A DNA stretch of 64,000 nt from DATFDN01 sp963767645 (lineage in GTDB: Bacteria; Pseudomonadota; Alphaproteobacteria; Acetobacterales; Acetobacteraceae). Where the stretch lies: NCBI GenBank assembly GCA_963767645.1, contig CAVYEW010000004.1:124001-188000 (forward strand), in the 5' to 3' direction. Of the stretch, positions 1 through 8,119 are shown in pieces. The notes under the pieces are model-generated. The model was given only the letters and a program-made list of their open reading frames with translations. It was not told the DNA's origin and searched no databases. Position numbers and translations under genes: made by a program. Each line of letters starts with the position of its first letter. Positions within the stretch are counted from its first letter, which is position 1.

Positions 1-312
1 GCCGATCGAGAGAGCACCGCCAGTTCGTCGCGGCGATGTCCCCTGGAGAAGCGATTCGGGGACATGGTGCGGTGGCGGGCGTTCAACCCTTGGCGATTGT
101 CTCGCCGCACAATGGCGCGTACCCGCTCGGACTGGCGCAGCCGCACAGAACTACATCGCTGACGCTGACATCTGGACACCCGGGTGTCCAATCCGTCCAC
201 CGGACTGAACCGAAGGCGAGCGCAAGCAGTGATCGCGGCCCACATCCACCCGCGCGGCCGCGCGAAGGGAGCACCCGCGTGCTCAGCCGCTCGTTGCCGT
301 GGAGCGCCATCC
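1..312. other. Region with no supported intact gene
   Basis: No reading frame here has a recognisable product. One plus-strand frame through about 230-285 contains the string RPREGSTRVLS, which resembles the N-terminal lead-in of TetR-family regulators (for example RPREGSTRE). It has no convincing start codon and stops at 317 before a helix-turn-helix would be complete. It may be a TetR 5' remnant or chance. Together with the enzyme remnant on the opposite strand it suggests a deleted or decayed locus. Confidence 0.35.
173..190. promoter_or_regulatory. Perfect 18-bp palindrome, possible operator
   Basis: TGGACACCCGGGTGTCCA is a perfect inverted repeat with no spacer. Its size and symmetry fit a dimeric repressor site. 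It lies in a gene-poor stretch just upstream of the frame with TetR-like lead-in residues, so an old autoregulatory operator is possible. No promoter elements could be assigned around it. Confidence 0.35.
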
Positions 313-414
313 GTTGACGGGAAGTGCGGTCGTGCCGGGATTGCCGAACATCACCCGCACGCCCTCCTGCTTCAGCAGCTCGAGCAGGGCGGTCTTGCCG
401 AACATCGACGCCAT
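313..414 (-). pseudogene. 5' remnant of a thiamine-diphosphate-dependent decarboxylase/synthase
   Basis: Reading leftwards from ATG at 414 (or 405) the frame begins MASMFGKTALLELLKQEGV and continues RVMFGNPGTTALPVNG. The segments FGKTALLELLKQEGV and FGNPGTT are the classic N-terminus of benzoylformate decarboxylase/acetolactate synthase-like ThDP enzymes. In that family a conserved Glu follows GTT and helps activate ThDP; here the residue is Ala. Homology stops at about 316, after roughly 33 residues of an expected 530-570. A good Shine-Dalgarno (GGAGGA, about 420-425) still precedes the start, so this is the authentic 5' end of a truncated gene. The exact enzyme cannot be told from so short a piece. 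Confidence 0.75.
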
Positions 415-549
415 GCATTCCTCCGAGGATCGTCAGTCCCGAAGCCTGCGCCGGGGCCGCCGAGCGCGCAACATTGCCAGGCAAAGCGGCCTGTGCATCC
501 TCGACCGGCGAGCCGCCGTTAAGCGCACGGGAAGAAAGGAGACTGCACC

Positions 550-1902
550 ATGACGACCTCCTGGACCATGAGCCGTCGCGCGGCACTGAAGGGGGCCGCC
601 GCCGCCGCGGCGCTGCCGCTCGTGCATGTGCGCGGGGCTGGCGCCGCCACCACGCTCAAGGTGGGCTTCTGGGACCATTGGGTGCCCGGCGCCGATGCGG
701 TGATCCAGAAGCAGGTCGCGGACTGGGGCAAGAACAACAACGTCAACGTGGCTTTGGACTTCATCACCAGCAGCGGCAACAAGCTGCTGGTGACGGGCGC
801 GGCCGAGGCGCAGGCCGGCGCCGGACACGACATCATGACGTTCGGGACCTGGGACGCGCACAACTACTCGGACAAGCTCGAGCCGCTCGATGACGTGATG
901 AAGTCGCTGGAGGCCAAGGCCGGGCCGTTCAACGCCGTGTCCCAGTACCTGGCAAAGAACAAGAGCGGCAACTGGGTCGCCGTGCCGACCACCTGGGGCG
1001 CGCAGAGCAAGCCGTGCTGCGCCCGCATCAGCCTGTTCAAGAAGTATATCGGGCTCGATGTCACGCAGGTGTACCCGCCGCACGAAACCAACGGGGGCAC
1101 CGACCAGAACTGGACCTGGGAGGGCGACTTCCTGAAGGCAGCCGAGGCGGCGTCGAAGGACGGGCATCCGTTCGGCCTGGGCCTCGGCCAGACCTCCGAC
1201 AGTGTGGATTGGGTGGGCGCCCTGTTCACCTCCTACGGGGCCGAGCTAGTGGACAAGGACGGCAAGCCGCAGGTCAACTCGGCTGCCATGCACCAGGTAC
1301 TGGACTACGCGAAGCGGCTGGTCCCGTACCTGCCGGCCGACGCGGTAAGCTATGACGACGCCTCCAATAACCGGGCGCTGATCTCAGGGAAGAGCGCGCT
1401 CATCATGAACCCGCCCTCGGCCTGGGCGGTGGCGAAAACCGACAATCCGCCGGTCGCCGCTGATTCCTGGACCTTCCCCAATCCTGCCGGCCCCAAGGGG
1501 CGGTTCGTGCCGTATCTCGGGTTCTTCTGGGGCGTATGGAAGTTCAGCAAACAGAAAACTGAAGCTAAGGAACTGATCGAGTACCTGATGCAGCGCGACG
1601 TGGTGCAGGCGCGCGAGCCCGCCACCCAAGGCTACGACCTGCCGCCGCAGACCAGCATGCAGAACTTCGATATCTGGTCCCAGGTCGAACCGCCGAAGGG
1701 CACGGTCTACAACTACCCGCTGCGCCCTTGGAACAAGGCCGATTTCAGCATCGCCGTGGCCCCTGCCCCGGCCGACATCGCGGTGCAGATCTACAATGCC
1801 GCCGTGGGGCCGACCATGCTGGCGAAGCTGAAGGGCGGGTCGGGGATCAAGGACGTCATCGACTGGGCGCAGAACCAGGTCGAAGGCTTCGTGCAGCCTT
1901 GA
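550..1902 (+). CDS. Tat-exported ABC transporter substrate-binding protein (family 1 solute-binding)
   Basis: A 450-residue periplasmic binding protein that would deliver a solute, probably a sugar or related polyol, to an ABC importer. The N-terminus carries a twin-arginine signal (SRRAALKG, Arg9-Arg10) followed by an Ala-rich hydrophobic stretch ending near residue 33. The mature part begins TTLKVGFWDHW and shows the usual two-lobe length, with late motifs such as YLGFFWGVWKFS and a helix ending EGFVQP. Start choice is supported by AAAGGAG at 535-541, eight bases before ATG. No permease or ATPase gene lies next to it, so it is an orphan here; the partners may be elsewhere or lost. The family call is firm, the substrate is not. 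Confidence 0.85.
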   Translation: MTTSWTMSRRAALKGAAAAAALPLVHVRGAGAATTLKVGFWDHWVPGADAVIQKQVADWGKNNNVNVALDFITSSGNKLLVTGAAEAQAGAGHDIMTFGTWDAHNYSDKLEPLDDVMKSLEAKAGPFNAVSQYLAKNKSGNWVAVPTTWGAQSKPCCARISLFKKYIGLDVTQVYPPHETNGGTDQNWTWEGDFLKAAEAASKDGHPFGLGLGQTSDSVDWVGALFTSYGAELVDKDGKPQVNSAAMHQVLDYAKRLVPYLPADAVSYDDASNNRALISGKSALIMNPPSAWAVAKTDNPPVAADSWTFPNPAGPKGRFVPYLGFFWGVWKFSKQKTEAKELIEYLMQRDVVQAREPATQGYDLPPQTSMQNFDIWSQVEPPKGTVYNYPLRPWNKADFSIAVAPAPADIAVQIYNAAVGPTMLAKLKGGSGIKDVIDWAQNQVEGFVQP

Positions 1903-1968
1903 ACGGCGAGTCGGGTCGTCCGCTGGCCCACCTAGTCGCGGCCGGGCGTTACGCCTTATAGGGGCGTC

Positions 1969-3907
1969 ATGCCCGGCCGATCGCTGACCCGAATCGCCGT
2001 CAACGTCCTGCTCGACGGCGCCCTGGCGGCAGCCGCGGTGCCGCTTGCGCGCTGGATCGCCGATCCGCTCGGGCCGGCTTTGACTCCGGTCTGGCCGATT
2101 CCCCTCGGTGCAGCCGCCGTGCTGGCGGCGGGGCGCCCGCTCGGGCTTTCGTTGCAGTACCTGGCGCTTCGTCGGCATGGGCGATCTGCTGGCGGTGGCG
2201 GGCGCCAGCGTCACCGCGGCCGGGGTGGTGGCGGCTGCCATGTTCCTGACCGGGGTAGCACTCCCCAACCCGGCCTTTCCGGCCGTACTCGGCCTCACCC
2301 TGCTTGCCCTTCTGGCGGCGCCTCGGGTCGCCTATGCGCGGGTGCAGGTCCGTCCGTTCCCGCGCGAGGCACAGCCTGATCCACCGGACTCCGCGCTGCT
2401 GCTGGGCACTGCGGAAGATGCCGACCTGTTCCTCCGCGCCCTGGCGCAGGATCGGCACCAGAGGCTCCGGGTGAGCGGCCTGCTCGTCGGCTCCCGCCAG
2501 ACCGGGCGGCGCATCCAGGGCCAGCCGATTCTCGGCTCCATCGACGACGCGCCTGCGGTGCTGGCCCGGCTGCACGCCGAAGACCGGCTGCCTCGCTGCC
2601 TTGTGGTCGCCACGCCCGACTTGGCCGGCACCCGCCTCGCCGCGCTGATGGAGCAGGCCGACCGGTATGGAATGGTAGTCCGCCGGGCGCCGCGCCCGAC
2701 GGCGCTCGACCCCGCTACCCGTCCGGCGGGACGGCCCAGCGGCCGGGAGCTGGAATTGCAGCCCATCGCCATTGAGGACCTGCTGAACCGCCCGCAGGTG
2801 CCGCTGGACCGCGAGGGCATGGCCCGGTTGATCCAGGGCAGGCGCGTGATCGTCACCGGCGCCGGCGGCACGATCGGCGCGGAACTGGCCCGCCAGCTCG
2901 CCACGCTCGGCCCGGAGCGGCTGATCCTGCTCGACAACGGCGAATACGCGCTGTGGCAGATCGATTTGGAGCTGGCCGAGACCGCTCCGGAGGTGCCCCG
3001 GCAGGCGTTGCTGGCCGATATCCGCGACGAGGCGCGTATCCGCACCCTGTTCGAGCATTGGCGCCCCGAGCTGGTGTTCCACGCCGCGGCGCTGAAGCAC
3101 GTGCCGATGGTCGAGGCCAACCCGCTCGAGGGCCTGCTCACCAACGTCGCCGGCACCCGTCACGTGGCCGATGCCGCGCGCGCGGTCGGCGTCCGGGCGA
3201 TGGTGCTGATCTCCACCGACAAGGCGGTGAACCCGACCAGCGTCATGGGTGCCTCCAAGCGGCTGGCCGAGATGTACTGCCAGGCGCTCGACATCGCGGC
3301 CCGGGCCGGCGGGGCGGGGATGCGCTGCGTCACCGTACGCTTCGGCAACGTGCTGGGCAGCACCGGATCGGTGGTGCCGCTGTTCCAGCGCCAGCTCGCC
3401 CGCGGCGGCCCGCTGACGGTGACGCATCCCGACATGCGCCGCTACTTCATGACGGTGCGCGAGGCGGTGGGGCTGGTCCTGCAGGCTAGCGTGGTCGGCA
3501 GCGAGACTCCTCCCGACCCTCTTGCCTCGGCGCACGATGCCGGGATCTTCGTGCTCGACATGGGCGAGCCAGTGAAGATCGTCGAGCTGGCGCGGCAGAT
3601 GGTCCGTCTCGCCGGGCTGCGTCCGGACCAGGACGTGGAGATCCGCTTCACCGGCCTGCGCCCCGGCGAGAAGCTCTATGAGGAGCTGTTCCACGGCAAG
3701 GAACCGCCCGCCCCGACCGGCCATCCCGGCCTGCTGATGGCGACCCCGCGCACCGCCGATCCCGCGATCGTCGGCCGCGCCATCGAGGAGATCGCCGCTG
3801 CCTGCCGCGCCGGCCAGCCACGCCTCGCCCTCACCTTGCTCGGCCGGCTGGTGCCGGAATTCGAGCACAACGCCGCAGGAGCCGTTCCCGCGGCCACGAT
3901 CTCATGA
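1969..3907 (+). CDS. CapD/FlaA1/PglF-like nucleotide-sugar 4,6-dehydratase, frameshifted near the N-terminus
   Basis: Members of this family are inner-membrane enzymes that convert UDP-HexNAc to a 4-keto-6-deoxy sugar for surface polysaccharide or glycan synthesis. Translation from ATG 1969 gives hydrophobic helices (NVLLDGALAAAAVPLARW) ending ...LSLQY. The expected continuation WRFVGMGDLLAVAGAS lies in the next frame, so one extra C at 2160/2161 breaks the gene. Downstream the frame is intact to TGA 3905. It contains a first Rossmann-like domain (LLLGTAEDADLF), the dehydratase NAD site VTGAGGTIGAE, HAAALKHVPMVEANP, STDKAVNPTSVMGASKR (Met in place of the usual SDR Tyr, normal for this subfamily) and RPGEKLYEEL. 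A product starting at an internal ATG (2177) would keep the soluble domains but lose the first membrane helices. Pseudogene, sequencing error or shortened protein are all possible. Confidence 0.8.
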
Positions 3908-3914
3908 CCCCGGC

Positions 3915-4319
3915 TCAGCCTCGGTCAGCGCCGGCGAACACGCGCCGGTAGAGCAGGATGTACCCGGCCTGGAACGCCGCCGCGAGCAGGAAGGGCGCGG
4001 TGAACAGGCCGGCGCCGAACAGCATGCCCGCAAGCGACGGACCCAGTGCGCGCGGCAGCTGGGTCGAGACGCCGCTCACGCTCGCGGCGAGGCCCCGCCG
4101 CTGGCCGCGCACGGCTCCGAGCACGAGCGCTTGGCGTTGTCCCGCCGTCCCTCGGTTGAGCACGTTCCGCGCGGCATAGGGGCCGCCCAGGAAAGCGACG
4201 GACCAGTGCAGCGCTCGCGCGTAGAGAGCGAAGTCCACCGCCAGCGCGCCTTGTCCGACGCTGACGACCATGCGCGAGGCGAGCAGGCGGCGGGCAGCTG
4301 CGGGAAGGGGCGTGCGCAT
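3915..4319 (-). pseudogene. MFS transporter remnant with internal deletion
   Basis: A 134-residue frame begins MRTPLPAAARRLLASRMVVS and VGQGALAVDFALYARAL, typical of the first helix of a major-facilitator transporter. It then jumps to NRGTAGQRQALVLGAV, RGQRRGLAASVSGVSTQ and LPRALGPSLAGMLFGAGLF, and ends AAFQAGYILLYRRVF, typical of the last helices of the same kind of protein. About 250-280 residues expected in between are missing, so the two ends look joined by an in-frame deletion. It lies convergent to the dehydratase gene (7 bp gap) and divergent from the aminotransferase. The protein cannot transport as it stands. Confidence 0.7.
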
Positions 4320-4418
4320 CGGCCTCTCATGACCCAGCCCCGAATTATGGCCCCGGCGCCGGGCCGGGCTATAGGGGTACGGTCCATTTATGGAGTCTCT
4401 ACGCATGGTGCGCGTTCC

Positions 4419-5573
4419 ATGACCGAACCTACCGCTTCGTCGGCGGTTCCTTTCCTGGACCTCAAGGCGCAGCAGGCCCGCATTGCGCCAGAGCTGCGTC
4501 GGCGGATAGACGCCGTGCTGGCGCATTGCCAGTTTATCCTTGGTCCCGAGGTGGCGGAGCTGGAGGCGAGACTGGCGGCGTTCTGCGGGGCGCGGCACTG
4601 CATCGGGGTCAGCTCCGGCACCGATGCCATCCAGATCGCGTTGATGGCGGAAGGGATCGGGCAGGGCGACGCGGTATTCCTGCCGGCATTCACCTATACG
4701 GCGACCGCCGAGGTGCCGCTGGTGCTGGGCGCGACGCCGGTGTTCGTGGACGTCGATCCGAGCACCTTCCAGATCGATCCCGCGCATCTCGAGCACCGGA
4801 TCGCCGAGGTCCGCCGCGCCGGGCGGCTGCGCCCGCGCGCGCTGATCGGCGTCGATCTGTTCGGCCAGCCCGCCGACTGGCCGGCGCTGAACCGGGTAGC
4901 GGCTCGGGAGAGCCTGTTCACCCTGGATGATCTCGCGCAAAGCTTCGGATGCACCCTGCACGGCTGCCCGCTCGGCGCCGCGGCGCAGGCCACGGCGACC
5001 AGCTTTTTCCCGTCCAAGCCGCTCGGCGGCTACGGCGACGGCGGCGCGCTGTTCACCGAGGACGACGCCCGTGCGGCGCTGTACCGCAGCCTGCGCACGC
5101 ACGGCGAGGGTACGACCCGCTACGAGGTGCTGCGCACCGGGATGAACGGCAGGCTCGATTCGCTGCAGGCTGCCGTGCTGCTCGCGAAGCTTACGGTGTT
5201 TCAGGAAGAAATGGCCGAGCGGGAGCGGGTGGCGCGATTCTACGACCGGCACCTCTCCGGCGCCGTCACGACGCCGGCGCGGGTGGCTGACAGCACCGCC
5301 GCCTGGGCGATTTACAGCGTTCTGCTTCCCGATGCGTCGACGCGCAAGCGGGTACAGGCGCATCTGCGCGGGCGCGGCATTCCGACTGCGATCTACTACC
5401 CGCGCCCGCTGCACCTTCAGCCGGCTTACCGCGAGCATCACGACGGCACGGCACTGCCGGTTTCGGAGGCACTGGCGCAGCGCATCCTCGCGCTGCCGAT
5501 CCACGCCGATCTGAGCGAGGGAGCGCTCGGCCGGGTCTGCGACGGCGTGTTGTCGGCGATCGGGAACGGGTAA
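4419..5573 (+). CDS. DegT/DnrJ/EryC1/StrS-family sugar aminotransferase
   Basis: A 384-residue PLP enzyme that would transfer an amino group to a keto-sugar nucleotide, such as the 4-keto product of the CapD-like enzyme upstream. It starts near VPFLDLKAQQARI, has SSGTDAIQIAL (phosphate-contacting loop, about 65-75) and LPAFTYTATAEVPL. The cofactor Asp lies in LDDLAQSFG (D171) and the Schiff-base lysine in SFFPSKPLGGYGDGG (K200). RTGMNGRLDSLQAAVL and the C-terminal IPTAIYYPRPLHLQPAY are also typical of the family. ATG 4419 gives the normal family length; the nearby ATG at 4405 meets a stop after five codons. Pairing with a PglF/WbpM-type dehydratase suggests a PglE/WbpE-like role; the exact sugar is unknown. 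Confidence 0.88.
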   Translation: MTEPTASSAVPFLDLKAQQARIAPELRRRIDAVLAHCQFILGPEVAELEARLAAFCGARHCIGVSSGTDAIQIALMAEGIGQGDAVFLPAFTYTATAEVPLVLGATPVFVDVDPSTFQIDPAHLEHRIAEVRRAGRLRPRALIGVDLFGQPADWPALNRVAARESLFTLDDLAQSFGCTLHGCPLGAAAQATATSFFPSKPLGGYGDGGALFTEDDARAALYRSLRTHGEGTTRYEVLRTGMNGRLDSLQAAVLLAKLTVFQEEMAERERVARFYDRHLSGAVTTPARVADSTAAWAIYSVLLPDASTRKRVQAHLRGRGIPTAIYYPRPLHLQPAYREHHDGTALPVSEALAQRILALPIHADLSEGALGRVCDGVLSAIGNG

Positions 5574-5635
5574 CGGTCCTCGCCGCGACAGCTGCCAGTG
5601 CGTTTTCAGGCTGACTGTATTGACGCGCCGATTCA

Positions 5636-5720
5636 CCCCTCCCCTGCCCTCTTCCCGCAAGGGGAGGGGGACGTGGTAGGCAACTCCCCCTCCCCTTGCG
5701 GGAGGGGGCCGAGGGGAGGG
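5636..5720. repeat. GC-rich palindromic intergenic repeat (two inverted copies)
   Basis: Two copies of a C-rich/G-rich element face each other around a 13-base spacer. The right copy begins TCCCCCTCCCCTTGCGGGA, and the reverse complement of the left copy matches those 19 bases exactly. The outer parts match imperfectly. Related single copies lie at 11172-11219 and 36170-36206. The position between convergent genes (aminotransferase and YihY) suits a transcript-end hairpin. The family looks like a REP/BIME-type element. Confidence 0.75.
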
Positions 5721-5754
5721 ATACGCCGGCGGTTCCAGTCTGAGTGAAACGGCT

Positions 5755-6816
5755 CTAATCCTCGGCGATCCGATCGGCTACATAGGCGCCCCGGCTTCCC
5801 ATAGGCTTCGGCGGTCCTTCGGTGCTGTCGCGCGCCGTCTGCAACTCCAGCTCCGCGTTCAGCTCGGCGCCGAGCAGCACGACATAGGCCGAGACGAAGA
5901 ACCACATCATGATGCCAGCCACCGCGCCCAGCGAGCCGTACGTCGTGCTGTAATTCGCGAAATCGCTGACGTAGAGCGAGAACAGCACGGATGCCGCGAC
6001 CCACAAGAGCGTCGCCAGAATCGAACCGGGCGTGACCCAGCGCCACTTCGCTACTCGGCGGCATGGTCCGTAGCGGTAGATCAGCGACAGGGCGAGTACC
6101 ACGAACACCAGCGTCAGCGCGACGCTGACCGCCTGGATGAGAAGCTTCTGGTTGGTCGAAACACCCAGGATCGCCAGCACCGCCGGCAAGCCGACCAGTG
6201 CCGCCAGGCCGAATACAGCCCCCAGGATCGCCAGCAGCGTCAAGGCGAATGCTGTGAGCTGGTAGCGAAGCATGCTACGATTCTCTCGTTCTTCGTAGGC
6301 GAGGTTGATCGCGGCGATCAGCGACTTCGTGCCGGTCGTCGTGCTCCATACGGCAATGCCCGTGGTGATCAGCAGGCTGAGGCCCAACGAGCTCGACGGC
6401 CTGGTGACGAGCAGATGCACGCGATCGGAAATCAAAGTGACTGCCGCGGGCGGCAGGAGACCGCGCAGGATTTCGAGGTGCGGCTCGACCGATGTCGGAT
6501 CGAAGGCCAATCCGTAAAGCAGGATCAGCATGCTGATGGCCGGAAACAGCGACAATGTCGCATAGAACGCACACCCGGCGGCGGCCAGCGATGCGCGATC
6601 CGAAATCATCTGATACCAGGTACGCCGCAGAACCGCCTTCCAGCCTTGCCAGGGCAGCTCGAACGGAGCCTCGGCATCGCGGCCAAGAGCGCGAGCAGCC
6701 GGCTCCGACACCAGCCGGAAAGCCTCCGGCCCCGGACCTGCCGCTTCGGCGCGCGGCGAAGGAGCGGGTTCAACGTCCAAGGGGGGTGCCCGTGGCGAAG
6801 CGCGGGTGCGGTTCAC
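5755..6816 (-). CDS. YihY/virulence factor BrkB-family membrane protein
   Basis: A 353-residue integral membrane protein of the YihY family (once misnamed ribonuclease BN). Its molecular role is not settled. The N-terminal 60 residues are Pro/Ala-rich and probably cytosolic. Then come the family marks FYATLSLFPAISMLILLYGL, SLLITTGIAVWSTTTGTKSL, NLAYEERENRS, LALSLIYRYGP and NYSTTYGSLGAVAGIMMWFF, which together give about six membrane helices. The longest frame opens with GTG at 6816, 19 bp after the upstream deacylase gene on the same strand, with only a weak purine tract before it; a later start in the soluble tail is possible. Confidence 0.85.
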   Translation of the reverse strand: MNRTRASPRAPPLDVEPAPSPRAEAAGPGPEAFRLVSEPAARALGRDAEAPFELPWQGWKAVLRRTWYQMISDRASLAAAGCAFYATLSLFPAISMLILLYGLAFDPTSVEPHLEILRGLLPPAAVTLISDRVHLLVTRPSSSLGLSLLITTGIAVWSTTTGTKSLIAAINLAYEERENRSMLRYQLTAFALTLLAILGAVFGLAALVGLPAVLAILGVSTNQKLLIQAVSVALTLVFVVLALSLIYRYGPCRRVAKWRWVTPGSILATLLWVAASVLFSLYVSDFANYSTTYGSLGAVAGIMMWFFVSAYVVLLGAELNAELELQTARDSTEGPPKPMGSRGAYVADRIAED

Positions 6817-6835
6817 GCTGCCAACCCCGAAAGCC

Positions 6836-8119
6836 TCAGGCCCGCTCCAGCCCGCACCACCCGGCGATGGTCAGGGCCAGAACGCGCGTGACCTGGTGGA
6901 GCAACTCCAGACCCACGCTTTCGTCGATGCCGTGGATGTTTTCGGAATCCGGGCCGTAGCACGTCGCCTGGGTGCCCTGGTACAGGGTGTAGAACCGGGC
7001 GTCCGTCAGCCCCGGCGCGGCGTAGTGACGCAGTTCCTGGCCGGTGACGTCGTGGTGCAGCGCGCTGATCGCGCGGGCGATCGGCTGGTCCGGCGGGAAG
7101 GCGCAGCCATCGGCCATGAAGCCCTTGAACTCGACGGTTGCCCGCGCGCCGTTCATCCCGGCGGCGGCTTCGGCGACCAAGGCCTCGATGTCGCGGGCGG
7201 CCTGCCGGCAGGAATAGCCCGGCATCACGCCGACCCGCAGCCCGATGCGCGCGCGCGTCGGCACCGAGCTGTTCCACTCGCCGCCCTCGATGGTTCCCAG
7301 GTTCACGTTGACCGGGTGGTTGTCGGCGGCGAAGGCCGGATGGCGACGCTCGGCGCGGTTCATCTCCGCCTCGTACTGCTTGAAGCGCGCAGCGATCGAC
7401 GCTGCGGCCTCGATCGCGTTCACCCCCGCCTGCATCTCACGGACATGCGCCGGGCGACCCGTCACCGTCACCCACGCCCAGACCACGCCGACCTCGGCGA
7501 CATAGAGCGCCGGAAAGCCGGGGCCGGGCTCGGGGATCAGGCAGGCGTCGGGCCGAGGCAGGGCCTGCATCACGGCGAGCGCGCCGTTGCCGGTGCATTC
7601 CTCCTCGATCACGGCTGCCATCTGCAGCTCGGCCGACGGCCGCAGCCCGGCTTCCTTGATCGCCCGGAACGCGGTCACGTAGGCGGCGATGCCGGCCTTC
7701 ATGTCGGCCGCGCCGCGCCCGTACATGCGCCCGTCACGGATCGACGGCTCGAAAGGCGGCGTGGTCCACAGGTCGTGCGCGCCCTCCGGCACCACGTCCA
7801 CATGGCCCTGCAGCAGCAGGCTGCGCCCGCGCCGCTCTCTCGGCGTGTGCAGCGCCACGACCGGATCGCGCCCAGCGTAATCGATCAGCGGCGGCGAGAA
7901 GCCGGGGTGCTCGGCGAGCGCCGCCGGATCGACCGCCACCCGGCGCGGCGCCAACCCGAGGCCGCGATACACCTCCTCCATCTCCGCAAGGCACGACTGC
8001 TCCTCGCCCAGCAGGCTGCGATGGCGCACCAGGCGACCCAGCAGTGCGACCGCGTCGCCACGGAGGCCGTCGGCGGCGTCGAGAATGGCGCGTCGCGCAC
8101 CCGGATCGATCGGCAGCAT
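6836..8119 (-). CDS. M20-family deacylase (ArgE/DapE-like)
   Basis: A 427-residue zinc-dependent amidohydrolase that cleaves N-acyl amino acids or similar amides. Metal-site motifs are clear: GHVDVVPEG (His106, Asp108), YGRGAADMKAG (Asp139) and EEECTGNG (Glu172/173). The dimerisation domain follows, and then DARFYTLYQGTQATCYGP and NIHGIDESV near the C-terminus, the latter holding a metal-ligand His. The start codon shares one base with the stop of the serine hydrolase upstream (TGATG), so the two are probably translationally coupled. This suggests sequential hydrolysis of one substrate. Family certain; substrate (acetylornithine versus another N-acyl compound) unknown, and argC and argJ lie far away in a separate cluster. 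Confidence 0.85.
   Translation of the reverse strand: MLPIDPGARRAILDAADGLRGDAVALLGRLVRHRSLLGEEQSCLAEMEEVYRGLGLAPRRVAVDPAALAEHPGFSPPLIDYAGRDPVVALHTPRERRGRSLLLQGHVDVVPEGAHDLWTTPPFEPSIRDGRMYGRGAADMKAGIAAYVTAFRAIKEAGLRPSAELQMAAVIEEECTGNGALAVMQALPRPDACLIPEPGPGFPALYVAEVGVVWAWVTVTGRPAHVREMQAGVNAIEAAASIAARFKQYEAEMNRAERRHPAFAADNHPVNVNLGTIEGGEWNSSVPTRARIGLRVGVMPGYSCRQAARDIEALVAEAAAGMNGARATVEFKGFMADGCAFPPDQPIARAISALHHDVTGQELRHYAAPGLTDARFYTLYQGTQATCYGPDSENIHGIDESVGLELLHQVTRVLALTIAGWCGLERA

Noticed and set aside
2000..3868. A 622-codon minus-strand open frame
   Set aside because: It is antisense to the CapD-like dehydratase, is rich in His, Arg, Gln and Asp from reverse GC-rich codons, and has no family motif.
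3915..5660. A 581-codon minus-strand frame as a single gene
   Set aside because: Only its last 134 codons (the MFS remnant) are meaningful; the rest is the shadow of the aminotransferase gene.
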